A stretch of 64,000 nucleotides of DNA, taken from positions 1-64,000 of the forward strand of contig NZ_JBEHWS010000012.1 of assembly GCF_040239565.1 (NCBI RefSeq). The letters are read 5' to 3'. Shown here piece by piece: positions 16,037 to 24,140 of this stretch. The notes below the pieces were generated by a model. That model was not told where the DNA came from. It did no database searches and saw only the letters and a program-made list of their open reading frames with translations. Made by a program: the position numbers and the translations under genes. This DNA comes from Fulvimarina sp040239565. GTDB taxonomy: Bacteria; Pseudomonadota; Alphaproteobacteria; Rhizobiales; Rhizobiaceae. Within the stretch, counting starts at the first letter, position 1; each line of letters opens with the position of its first letter.

Positions 16037-17521
16037 ATGTTCTCGACCCGCAATCTCAGAGCCGAATGGCTCGGCAATATCCGCGGCGATCTCCTGTCCG
16101 GCCTCGTCGTCGCCCTCGCTCTCATCCCGGAAGCGATCGCCTTTTCGATCATCGCCGGCGTCGATCCGAAGGTGGGGCTCTACGCCTCATTCTCGATCGC
16201 CTGCCTTACGGCGATCTTTGGTGGCCGCCCGGGCATGATCTCGGCGGCGACGGCCGCGACGGCCGTGCTGATGATCACGCTCGTCGCCGATCACGGCCTG
16301 CAATATCTCTTCGCGGCAACGGTGCTTGCCGGCCTTCTCCAGCTGATAGCGGGTGCCCTGAAGCTCGGCGATGCCATGCGCTTCGTGTCGCGCTCGGTGA
16401 TGACGGGCTTCGTGAACGCGCTCGCGATCCTCATCTTCATGGCACAAATTCCAGAGCTCGTCGGCGTTCCATCCCTCACTTATGCGATGGTCGGGCTCGG
16501 TCTTGCGATCATCTATCTCCTGCCGCGAGTGACGACTGCGATCCCCTCGCCGCTCGTCGCGATCGTCGTCGTGACCGTCATCGCGCTCATCTTTGGGCTC
16601 GATCTGCGCACCGTCGGCGATATGGGCGAACTCCCCGATTCGCTGCCGATCTTCCTGATCCCGGACATTCCGCTGACGCTCGAGACGCTGCAGATCATCC
16701 TGCCCTACTCGCTCGGCATTGCAGTCGTCGGCCTCCTCGAATCGCTGATGACGGCGCAGGTCGTCGACGATCTCACCGACACACCGTCCGACAAGAACCG
16801 CGAATGCATCGGCCAGGGCATTGCCAACACGGTCACAGGCTTCTTCGGCGGCATGGCGGGCTGCGCGATGATCGGCCAGTCCGTGATCAACGTGAAATCC
16901 GGCGGACGCACGCGGCTTTCCTGCTTCTTTGCAGGCATCGCGCTCCTCTTCCTCATCGTCGTTCTCGGCGACTGGGTGGCCGTGATCCCAATGGCGGCGC
17001 TGGTCGCGATCATGATCATGGTCTCGATCGGCACCTTCTCCTGGGAATCGATCTTCAACCTCAAGACCCATCCTCGCCGTTCCTCGATCGTCATGCTGGT
17101 CACGGTCGTGACGGTGGTCTGGACCCATAATCTCGCGATCGGCGTTCTCGCCGGCGTACTTCTGTCGGGCATCTTCTTCGCCTCGAAGGTCGCCCAACTC
17201 TTCTACATTGAGAGCGATCTCTCCAACGATGGACGCCATCGGACCTACCGGGTCCTTGGCCAGATCTTCTTCGCCTCGACCGGCGATTTCGGCGATGCGT
17301 TCGACTTCCGCGAGGATGTCGACAAGGTGACGATCGACGTCTCACGCTCCCATATCTGGGACCTGTCGGGCGTTGGCGCATTGGACAGGGCAGTCTTGAA
17401 ATTCCGCCGCGAGGGCACCGAGGTCGAACTCGTCGGCATGAACGAGGCGAGCCGCACGCTTGTCGGTCGTCTCGGCATCGCAGACAAGCCGGATGCCCTT
17501 GCCCGCATGGAAGCCCACTGA
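16037..17521 (+). CDS. SulP-family anion transporter with STAS domain
   Basis: A 494-residue inner-membrane transporter of the SLC26/SulP family (sulfate, bicarbonate or related anions). The family signature is visible from residue 15: DLLSGLVVALALIPEAIAFSIIAGVDPKVGLYASF. About ten to eleven further hydrophobic segments follow to residue 395. The C-terminal 95 residues are a STAS domain (VTIDVSRSHIWDLSGVGALDRAVLKFRR-like order, with the conserved DLSG loop). Pro/Ala/Ser-rich half-helices appropriate for the 7+7 fold are present (VNVKSGG). GGAG lies 5 bases before the ATG. A UspA gene follows 79 bases downstream on the same strand, so they are probably co-transcribed. Confidence 0.93.
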   Translation: MFSTRNLRAEWLGNIRGDLLSGLVVALALIPEAIAFSIIAGVDPKVGLYASFSIACLTAIFGGRPGMISAATAATAVLMITLVADHGLQYLFAATVLAGLLQLIAGALKLGDAMRFVSRSVMTGFVNALAILIFMAQIPELVGVPSLTYAMVGLGLAIIYLLPRVTTAIPSPLVAIVVVTVIALIFGLDLRTVGDMGELPDSLPIFLIPDIPLTLETLQIILPYSLGIAVVGLLESLMTAQVVDDLTDTPSDKNRECIGQGIANTVTGFFGGMAGCAMIGQSVINVKSGGRTRLSCFFAGIALLFLIVVLGDWVAVIPMAALVAIMIMVSIGTFSWESIFNLKTHPRRSSIVMLVTVVTVVWTHNLAIGVLAGVLLSGIFFASKVAQLFYIESDLSNDGRHRTYRVLGQIFFASTGDFGDAFDFREDVDKVTIDVSRSHIWDLSGVGALDRAVLKFRREGTEVELVGMNEASRTLVGRLGIADKPDALARMEAH

Positions 17522-17600
17522 CACACTCGACCGACTGTCCGGCCACAGAAGCGGACGGGCGGCGCAAAGCGCTGCCGACAAGAAGCGAAGAGGAAACAAC

Positions 17601-18452
17601 GTGGCGAAGATCTTGGCGCTCGTCGATGGCTCGCAGCACTATACCGAGAGCGTGATCGACAATACGGAGTACGTGGCGCGACAGCTGTCCGCCGACGTCG
17701 AACTCATTCACGTGATCGGCCGCCGCGATCTCGGCTCGGCACCGGCCGATCTCTCAGGCAATCTCGATCTCGGTGAGCGGGATGAACTCCTGAAGGAGCT
17801 TGCCGAGCATGACGAGAAGCGCGCCAAGCTCGCCCGCAAACGCGGCCGGCTGATCCTTTCGGAATCGGCGGAGCGGCTGCGCGAACGGGGCATCGAGAAC
17901 GTGAAAGACGAAGTGGTTCTCGGCGATCTCCTCGAAGCGATCGAGGTGCGCGAACCTGGCTGCGATCTCATTGTCATCGGCAAGCGCGGCGATGCAGCCG
18001 ATTTCGCAAGAATGCATCTCGGCTCGAATGTCGAACGCATCATGCGTCGGGCGAAGGCGCCCGTGCTGATCTCGGCCCGCGCCTTCCGCCCCCTGCACAA
18101 GGTGCTCGTGGCCTATGACGGAGGCCAGAGCATTCTCAAGGCGCTCGATTTCCTGCGCTCTTCGCCGCTTCTGAGGAGAACGCATATCGAGGTCGTGAAG
18201 GCGACCAGTAATGCATCCGACCCGGAACTCGAACGCGTCTGCGAGGACCTGAAGGGCGCCGGCCTCGATGCGTGCTGCCGCACGCTTCAGGGAGATGTGG
18301 AGGAAGCGGTCATCGAGGAATGCGATCGCGAGGATATCGACCTCGTCGTGGTCGGCGCCTCCGGGCATTCGCGCTTGCGGGCCTTCTTCGTCGGATCGGT
18401 CACGAACGAAATTGTCCGCAAGTGCATGCGGCCGGTGCTGCTCTTTCGTTAA
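17601..18452 (+). CDS. Universal stress protein, tandem UspA domains
   Basis: The 283-residue protein starts at GTG (17601) after an AGAGGAAACAAC ribosome site; the longer open frame overlaps the SulP gene and has no Usp sequence. Two Usp folds are seen: ILALVDGSQHYTESVIDNTE to GKRGDAADFARMHLGSNVER, then KVLVAYDGGQSILKALDFL to GASGHSRLRAFFVGSVTNEI. Both carry the G-x2-G-x9-G-S ATP-binding signature, unlike the Usp at 5892. The pairing with SulP is common in proteobacteria and suggests ATP-dependent control of, or shared stress role with, the transporter. Confidence 0.93.
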   Translation: MAKILALVDGSQHYTESVIDNTEYVARQLSADVELIHVIGRRDLGSAPADLSGNLDLGERDELLKELAEHDEKRAKLARKRGRLILSESAERLRERGIENVKDEVVLGDLLEAIEVREPGCDLIVIGKRGDAADFARMHLGSNVERIMRRAKAPVLISARAFRPLHKVLVAYDGGQSILKALDFLRSSPLLRRTHIEVVKATSNASDPELERVCEDLKGAGLDACCRTLQGDVEEAVIEECDREDIDLVVVGASGHSRLRAFFVGSVTNEIVRKCMRPVLLFR

Positions 18453-18560
18453 TTCTTCGGCAAGGCCGATCGCGGGTTCTTGGCGACTGGAAGAAATATT
18501 CATCTGGCGCCGCTATGGTTCATCGACCTTCCGAGACCTCAGCGACCGGCGCAGCAAGCG

Positions 18561-19538
18561 ATGAACCCGAATATCTCCGTCCGACACGTGAACCAGAGCG
18601 AAAGCCCGGTGGAGGTCGTCGTCATCCTTCCGACCTTTCGCCGGCCGGATCACCTTATCATGACGGTGGATTCGGTGACGGCGCAGAAGACGAAGAAGAA
18701 CTTCGCGATCGTCGTCATGGAGAACGACGACGAAGGGTTGGAAGGCCTTCCTGCCGCGAAGACATGGTTCGAAGCACATCCCCAGCAGGCCGGCATCGTG
18801 ATCATCGCCCATGAGCGCGGCAACTGCTCGGCCTATAATGCCGGTATCGAGACGGCACTCCATCACTATCCGGATTTCTCGCATCTCCTCATCATCGACG
18901 ACGACGAACTCGCCTCCCCTGAATGGCTGGACCGGCTGATCGCCGCGAGCGATGATCTCGATGCGGATATGGTCGGCGCGCCCCAGCTTCCGGTCTTCGA
19001 GGACGAGAGCGGGCAGCGCTGGTCCAAGCACCCGGTGTTCACGCCGCACTATCAGACGACTGGGCGCGTCCCGATCCTCTATTCCTCGGGCAATGTCGCG
19101 ATCCGACGCAGGGTACTAGAGGCGATGGGGCCGGAATGGCTCGATACGACCTTCAATTTCATCGGAGGCGGAGACGCTGATTTCTACACGCGTTGCAAGG
19201 CCCGCGGCTTCACCTTCGGCTGGTGCGCCGAGGCCCACGTGATGGAAACGATGCCGGCGCGGCGAACTGAAGCCTCCTGGATCAACGCGCGCTCGGTGCG
19301 CAACGGTGCCATCTCGGCGATCATCGAGCGCCGTCATGGCCAAGGTGCGAAAGGCCGGATGAAGCGCCACGCGCGCAACCTCGCTCTGCTGGCCGCCTCC
19401 CCGCTGCGATCGGCGATGCTTGCCTTCAAGACCCGCTCGCCAGCGATCGGAATCTATCATGTTCAGGTCGCGGCCGGTCGTTTCCTCGCCGAATTCGGTC
19501 AGGTTGCCGAGCAATATCGCCAGCCCGAGAAAAACTGA
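18561..19538 (+). CDS. Family 2 glycosyltransferase
   Basis: A 325-residue GT-A glycosyltransferase. It begins MNPNISVRHVNQ and has VVVILPTFRRPDHLIMTVDS (nucleotide-sugar binding). HLLIIDDDELASPEWLDRL follows, with the DxD metal-binding residues, then FIGGGDADFYTRCKARG, a typical acceptor-side GGxDxxF region. No membrane helix or signal peptide is clear. An ATG at 18480 would add 27 residues without similarity. It follows the SulP-usp pair and precedes a DUF2948 gene. Donor and acceptor are unknown; a surface polysaccharide role is inferred from family only. Confidence 0.88.
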   Translation: MNPNISVRHVNQSESPVEVVVILPTFRRPDHLIMTVDSVTAQKTKKNFAIVVMENDDEGLEGLPAAKTWFEAHPQQAGIVIIAHERGNCSAYNAGIETALHHYPDFSHLLIIDDDELASPEWLDRLIAASDDLDADMVGAPQLPVFEDESGQRWSKHPVFTPHYQTTGRVPILYSSGNVAIRRRVLEAMGPEWLDTTFNFIGGGDADFYTRCKARGFTFGWCAEAHVMETMPARRTEASWINARSVRNGAISAIIERRHGQGAKGRMKRHARNLALLAASPLRSAMLAFKTRSPAIGIYHVQVAAGRFLAEFGQVAEQYRQPEKN

Positions 19539-19643
19539 TGCGGTTCGCGCCAAGTCGATGGGTTTGAACGGGGTCGAGGCGACCTATATCCGGTGAGCCG
19601 TGAAATGCGGCCTCCTTCCAATCGGACGATATCGAACGCTGCG

Positions 19644-20114
19644 ATGCCCATGGACCGCCTCCGCCTGCTTGCCGTCGACAAGGACGATCTCGACATCTTC
19701 TCGGCTCACTGTCAGGACGCGATCGTTCGGCTGGGCGACTGCCACTATCGCAAGGCCGAGAAGCAGTTCGCCGTCGAGATGAACCGCTTTGCCTGGGAGA
19801 CGGCCCAGAAGCGCAAGTTCAGCGTGTTCTCGGCGCCTAAATACGAACGACGCCGGTCTGCTCTGCATTTCGACCGGGTGACGAATGTGCGCCGTCAGGG
19901 CCTCGAAACGGCGAGCGACGATCAGGTTCTCGTGCTTCTGGCGATCCGCTTCTCGGAAATGGAAGCGCCGTCAGGCCATATCGATCTGGTGTTCGCGGGT
20001 GGCGCGACGATCCGGCTCGAAGTTGAGGTCGTGGAAGGACAGCTCGCCGATGCGGGCGCAGCCTGGGAGACCCAGGCCAAGCCGGATCACGACCGGACAG
20101 ACCAGAACGTCTGA
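19644..20114 (+). CDS. DUF2948 family protein
   Basis: A protein of about 156 residues matching the alphaproteobacterial DUF2948 family: MDRLRLLAVDKDDLDIFSAH, CQDAIVRLGDCHYRKAEKQF, ERRRSALHFDRVTNVRRQG and GHIDLVFAGGATIRLEVEVV. Function is unknown. In many rhizobia it sits near hisD and murA; here those genes are absent. The start may be the ATG at 19644 or at 19650; an upstream GTG at 19593 lacks support. Confidence 0.88.
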   Translation: MPMDRLRLLAVDKDDLDIFSAHCQDAIVRLGDCHYRKAEKQFAVEMNRFAWETAQKRKFSVFSAPKYERRRSALHFDRVTNVRRQGLETASDDQVLVLLAIRFSEMEAPSGHIDLVFAGGATIRLEVEVVEGQLADAGAAWETQAKPDHDRTDQNV

Positions 20115-20247
20115 TACGGTGGACTGCCGTTCATCCGGGCTGCATATCGAAGCCCCATGCTGCGCCTGCGTGATTTCAGGAAATCCGTCATCGCGAAGCG
20201 ATCAAGCGGATTTCTGATGGCGATCCGCGTGGAAGGTCATATTCAGA

Positions 20248-20275
20248 AGACCGTGGGGCATAAGCCCCACGGTCT
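20248..20275. terminator. 12-bp perfect hairpin between convergent genes
   Basis: AGACCGTGGGGC pairs perfectly with GCCCCACGGTCT around ATAA. It lies 13 bases beyond the stop of the phosphatase gene (minus strand) and about 130 bases past the DUF2948 stop. No T run follows on either strand, so it is a likely but not canonical bidirectional terminator. Confidence 0.6.
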
Positions 20276-20287
20276 GATCAACGCCGG

Positions 20288-21037
20288 TCAGTATTCTTCG
20301 AGCTTCTGTTCCGCGCCCCAGGCATCGAGTTCCGCCTTGCGCCAGGAGCCATAGGCCGCGTTCGGGAAGACGATCCATTTGTCGCCGAATTCGGACGCCT
20401 TCTGTTCGACCAGCTGCCGGCGCTCCGCCACCGAGCCTTCACCGAAGCCACCATCGAAATCGGGAAGCGAGTCGCCGAGGAGAAGCACGATCTCGTGGTC
20501 CTTGGAGACATTCGCACGGCGTTCCGTCTTGTCCGGCCCGAGCAATTGAACCGTGTCGGCACTGACCTGCGGCAGACCGAGGCCCTTGAGGGCTTCGAGC
20601 GTGAACGCCTTCTGGTCGTCGGTCCGGTCCGAGATATAGGCGATCGTCACGCCCAGCTTGTCCGCATGATCGAGAAAGGCCTTCGCGCCGGGAATGAGCG
20701 TCGGTTTTCCCTCGCGCTCCCAGTGCCGCCATGTGTCCCAGTTGTCGTAGCGATGGCAGTTCTTCAGGTCGCGGGCGAGGAGAGCCGTATTGTCGATGAC
20801 CGTCTCGTCGAGATCGGTCACGACGGCGAGCTTCGCCGGGTCATCGGCCCCTTCCACCGCAGCGTCGAGCCGCAGGGTCGCAAGATTGTAGGCCTGCAAC
20901 TGAAGCGCGGCGACCTCTGCGGATTTCTGCTGGAATTTGAGACCGGCGGTGAATTCAGCCACGGAGCAGTCGGCATCCTGCGCGGCGGCACCTGTGGCTG
21001 CGAGGCAGAGGGCGGTGAGAGCGGCGAAACGGATCAT
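20288..21037 (-). CDS. Secreted HAD phosphatase, acid phosphatase class B / e(P4) family
   Basis: A 249-residue DDDD-superfamily phosphatase. The signal peptide (MIRFAALTALCLAATGAAA) points to the periplasm. The catalytic motif is AVVTDLDETVIDNTALLAR (about residue 72). WDTWRHWEREGKPTLIPGA and IAYISDRTDD, where the Ser/Thr after the strand acts in motif II, follow. A later VLLLGDSLPDFDGGF carries the last Asp pair. The lipobox Cys of e(P4) proteins is absent, so it is soluble. Such enzymes hydrolyse nucleotide monophosphates. A GGGAA ribosome site precedes the ATG. Confidence 0.9.
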   Translation of the reverse strand: MIRFAALTALCLAATGAAAQDADCSVAEFTAGLKFQQKSAEVAALQLQAYNLATLRLDAAVEGADDPAKLAVVTDLDETVIDNTALLARDLKNCHRYDNWDTWRHWEREGKPTLIPGAKAFLDHADKLGVTIAYISDRTDDQKAFTLEALKGLGLPQVSADTVQLLGPDKTERRANVSKDHEIVLLLGDSLPDFDGGFGEGSVAERRQLVEQKASEFGDKWIVFPNAAYGSWRKAELDAWGAEQKLEEY

Positions 21038-21131
21038 TGGAATTCCCGGACAGTTGCTGATGTCGCCGAACCTAGGTTTTGGTTGATTGTCTTGTCAATC
21101 AATCGGGCAACGTCCTGATCCCGCAACGACA

Positions 21132-21163
21132 AAGACCGCCGAACGTTCAGGTTCGACGGTCTT
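21132..21163 (-). terminator. Terminator hairpin after lpd
   Basis: On the minus strand AAGACCGTCGAAC pairs with GTTCGGCGGTCTT (13 bp, one G-U) and is followed by TTTG. It lies 47 bases past the lpd stop. Confidence 0.75.
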
Positions 21164-21209
21164 CGAAAGGGATCGCATGCCGCATCCGCCTCGGCGGATC
21201 AGGTCTCGA

Positions 21210-22619
21210 TCATATGTGGATGGGCTTGCCGTAGGCCGCCGCCATCGCCGCTTCGCGCATCGCTTCCGAGAGCGACGGATGGGCGTGGCTGGTCAGCGCC
21301 ACGTCTTCCGAAGCGCCACCATATTCCATGACGAGCGCGGCCTCGACGATGAGATCACCGGCAGACGCGCCGAGGATATGGCAGCCGAGAAGCTTGTCGG
21401 TCTTGGCATCCACCAGCATCTTCACGAAACCGTCCGTCGCAAGCATTGCGCGGGCACGGCCGTTCGCCATGAAGGGGAACTTGCCGACCTTGTACTCGAC
21501 GCCGTCCTTCTTCAGCTCCTCTTCGGTCTTGCCGACCGAGGCGACTTCCGGGGCGGTGTAGACCACGGACGGGATCGCGTCATAGTTCACATGGGCGGAC
21601 TGGCCGGCGAGCAGCTCGGCGAGTGCCACGCCCTCGTCCTCGGCTTTGTGAGCCAGCATCGCGCCGCGCACCACGTCGCCGATCGCATAGATGCCGTCGA
21701 CATTGGTCTTGAAGTGATCGTCGATCTCGACCCGGCCGCGATCATCTGCCTTCACGCCGGTGTTCTCCAGGCCGAGACCCTGCGTGTAAGGCTTGCGGCC
21801 GGTCGCGACGAGAACGACGTCGGCGTTCAGCGTTTCGCTGTCACCGCCCTTGGCCGGCTCGAACGTAACGGATGCGCCGCCGCCATCCTGCTTCTGAACG
21901 CCGGTCACCTTCGCGCCGAGCTTGAACTCGAAGCCCTGCTTGGCGAGCAGTTTCTGGAAGGCCGTGGAGAGTTCGGTGTCCATCGGCCCGAGAACCTTGT
22001 CGAGATATTCGACCACGGTGACCTTCGCACCAAGCCGCGACCAGACCGAGCCAAGTTCAAGGCCGATCACGCCACCACCCACGATGACCATATGCTCCGG
22101 CACCTTTTCGAGCGCGATCGCCCAGTCCGATGAGACGATGGTGTCGGAATCGAAGGTGAGATCGACACCCGGAATGCCGGCGACTTCCGAACCCGTCGCG
22201 ATGACGATGTTCTTGGCCTCGAGCGTCTCTGTGGAGCCGTCTTCCTTCTCGACCTTCACCTTGCCCTTCGCCTCGATCGAGCCGGTGCCGATGAAGCCGT
22301 CGACCTTGTTCTTCTTGAAGAGATAGGCGATGCCGTCGACGTTCGACTTCACCGTCTTGTCCTTGTGGGTGAGCATCGCCGGCAGATCGAGTTCCGGCGT
22401 CACCTTGATGCCCAGCGTGGCGTAATCATGCCCCGCTTCATGAAACCGCTCGGACGCATGCAGCAGCGCCTTGGAGGGTATGCAGCCGACATTGAGGCAG
22501 GTGCCGCCATAGGTCTTGCGCTTCTCCACGCAGGCGACCTTCATGCCGAGCTGGGCCGCCTTGATGGCACATACATAGCCGCCCGGGCCCGAGCCGATGA
22601 CGACGAGATCGTAGTTCAT
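21210..22619 (-). CDS. lpd: Dihydrolipoyl dehydrogenase (E3)
   Basis: A 469-residue flavoprotein that reoxidises dihydrolipoamide in 2-oxoacid dehydrogenase complexes. It begins MNYDLVVIGSGPGGYVCAI (FAD dinucleotide fold) and has the redox disulfide in YGGTCLNVGCIPSKALLHAS. The NAD fold follows (VIVGGGVIGLELGSVW), and then the C-terminal interface domain with HAHPSLSEAMREA containing the active-site His-Glu pair. The ATG at 22619 overlaps the stop of the upstream DUF4241-like gene (ATGA), and AAGGAC lies inside that gene's end, so translation is probably coupled. sucAB, which usually precede an lpd of this kind, are not present; the longer frame to 22802 is a shadow. Confidence 0.96.
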   Translation of the reverse strand: MNYDLVVIGSGPGGYVCAIKAAQLGMKVACVEKRKTYGGTCLNVGCIPSKALLHASERFHEAGHDYATLGIKVTPELDLPAMLTHKDKTVKSNVDGIAYLFKKNKVDGFIGTGSIEAKGKVKVEKEDGSTETLEAKNIVIATGSEVAGIPGVDLTFDSDTIVSSDWAIALEKVPEHMVIVGGGVIGLELGSVWSRLGAKVTVVEYLDKVLGPMDTELSTAFQKLLAKQGFEFKLGAKVTGVQKQDGGGASVTFEPAKGGDSETLNADVVLVATGRKPYTQGLGLENTGVKADDRGRVEIDDHFKTNVDGIYAIGDVVRGAMLAHKAEDEGVALAELLAGQSAHVNYDAIPSVVYTAPEVASVGKTEEELKKDGVEYKVGKFPFMANGRARAMLATDGFVKMLVDAKTDKLLGCHILGASAGDLIVEAALVMEYGGASEDVALTSHAHPSLSEAMREAAMAAAYGKPIHI

Positions 22620-23797
22620 TCTGAAGTCCTTGTAAGTTCGGATTTGTCGCCGGTGCCGACGCGCCGCTCCCATTCCGCGATAACTGCGAGGAGTTCGGAC
22701 GAACGGGGAGGAATACGAGAGCCGCCACTCTCTCCCGTCGCAGATGATCGAGCCTGCAGATAGCGCGCATAGGCGATATAGCCGCCGATATCTTCCATCC
22801 ATTCGTCGTGTTGCGAAAGATCGTTCGTCAGGCCGGCTTCGATCATCGCACGTAAAACATTCGGTTTGTCGGTACGGATCGCTTCGAAAGCAAAGCTGCC
22901 GCCTCTCCCGAGAACGTAGTCTTTCGCTCCGATTGCGCCACTGCGGAGCATCTCGGAAAAGCCTGCGCCATCATCGGACGCAAGCAATTGCAGGGCCTCG
23001 CGGTTGGCGGACTTTTCTGAGCCGCTCATCGAGGCTTCCATCCGTTCGCCGATTACCTCCGGATCGTCCGAATTGTCGGCATCTTCGATCACGTAAAAGT
23101 CCAGATAAGCGACGGCCGGATCACCATCCTCGGCAATGCCCCAGATGATCGGGTAAAATCCATCGCCCCAACCCGACTGTGAAATCACAGCCGCACCAGC
23201 ATCACCCTCCATTGGAAAGTGAAGCCCATATTCATCGCCAGAGCTGCCGGGAAACTGCTCGCTCAGGACGTTGTCGTAATAATTGTCGAATTTACTGTTT
23301 GGTTTAGCTGCTTCCAGCTTCTCGCGAGCGTCCATCGCACGTGTGAACGCAGTATTGCTCAAAGCGGCCAAACCGGCGTCGACCGGAACGCCGTAGAACT
23401 CGTCTTCCTTAAGGCCATCCGCCGACTGTCCCTCCGCGAGACCGGCTTCGAACCGCACCGGTATCTCTTTCGAAAAGCGAATGAACAGGATCGCCGGTCG
23501 GCTGTATTTGGGGGTCCCTATGACGACACCCACCGGATACCGCCCCGGTTCGACCTTCCGCTGCTGCGGTTTCCTGTCGGGGAAAACCAGCGGGTCCATG
23601 GCGATGAGACGACCGTCCGGCAAATCGAGTTCACCAATCGTCACGATCTTGAGACCGCGCTGCGCCAACTCCTCTTCGGAAAGCGCGAAAACGGCGGCGT
23701 TGCTGGATATTTCCGATATTTCGGCAGAGGACCGATCAGCCATGATCAACGTTCCCAAAGCCAAAAGACACAAAGCAACGGTTCTCGACCACCTCAT
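22616..23797 (-). CDS. Secreted DUF4241-like protein with ankyrin-like C-terminus
   Basis: A protein of about 393 residues with a signal peptide (MRWSRTVALCLLALGTLIMA then RSSA). Residues 55-240 resemble DUF4241: GRLIAMDPLVFPDRK, VEPGRYPVGVVIG, FYGVPVDAGLAAL and SQSGWGDGFYPIIWGIAEDG. The SGWGDGxYP block is the strongest match. Residues 270-350 look like degenerate ankyrin repeats (SFAFEAIRTDKPNVLRAMIEAGLTND). The start is ATG 23797; a frame to 23902 adds nothing. Its stop overlaps the lpd start by 4 bases. Function is unknown; a role in protein binding in the periplasm is an inference from ankyrin-like sequence only. Confidence 0.7.
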   Translation of the reverse strand: MRWSRTVALCLLALGTLIMADRSSAEISEISSNAAVFALSEEELAQRGLKIVTIGELDLPDGRLIAMDPLVFPDRKPQQRKVEPGRYPVGVVIGTPKYSRPAILFIRFSKEIPVRFEAGLAEGQSADGLKEDEFYGVPVDAGLAALSNTAFTRAMDAREKLEAAKPNSKFDNYYDNVLSEQFPGSSGDEYGLHFPMEGDAGAAVISQSGWGDGFYPIIWGIAEDGDPAVAYLDFYVIEDADNSDDPEVIGERMEASMSGSEKSANREALQLLASDDGAGFSEMLRSGAIGAKDYVLGRGGSFAFEAIRTDKPNVLRAMIEAGLTNDLSQHDEWMEDIGGYIAYARYLQARSSATGESGGSRIPPRSSELLAVIAEWERRVGTGDKSELTRTSE

Positions 23798-24062
23798 AAT
23801 TCGCTCTTGCAAGACAACGACCTGCGCCTTCGACCAACAATCACATCTTTCATTATCATCAAGTGATATCCCGCGCAGACTCAGGAGCGATGTGCGCAAC
23901 ATCCACCAATACGCTCAACTCTGGCTAGCTGCATTTGAGGCAGGACAATTGCAGCATCATTCTTGACGGCGCAAGTTTGCCCGAGAGGTGCAACGGGAAG
24001 GTCGTCGCGAAACGAGACGCGGCTTCGAATGTGTGAATCCGGAGCACAATAGGTCGCAAACC

Positions 24063-24110
24063 ATCGACAATCCCATCTCGCGCGAGATTGTCGCTCACGT
24101 CTTCGGGACG
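24063..24110 (+). repeat. Decayed copy of the IS481 element's 3' end
   Basis: ATCGACAATCC, CGAGATTGTC and a GTCTT-GG-ACG stretch in this segment also occur, in the same order, at the transposase end of the intact element (25338-25384). One small indel separates the copies. In frame it gives QTIDNP, as does the transposase tail. It is a likely relic of an older insertion of a related element directly left of the present one. Confidence 0.6.
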
Positions 24111-24140
24111 GGCGATTTCCCGACCCGAGACATAGGTGAC

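Noticed and set aside
15838..17130. A 430-codon plus-strand frame overlapping the SulP gene
   Set aside because: It has a composition of Arg/His-rich shadow sequence, while the SulP frame in the same region has a full family match.
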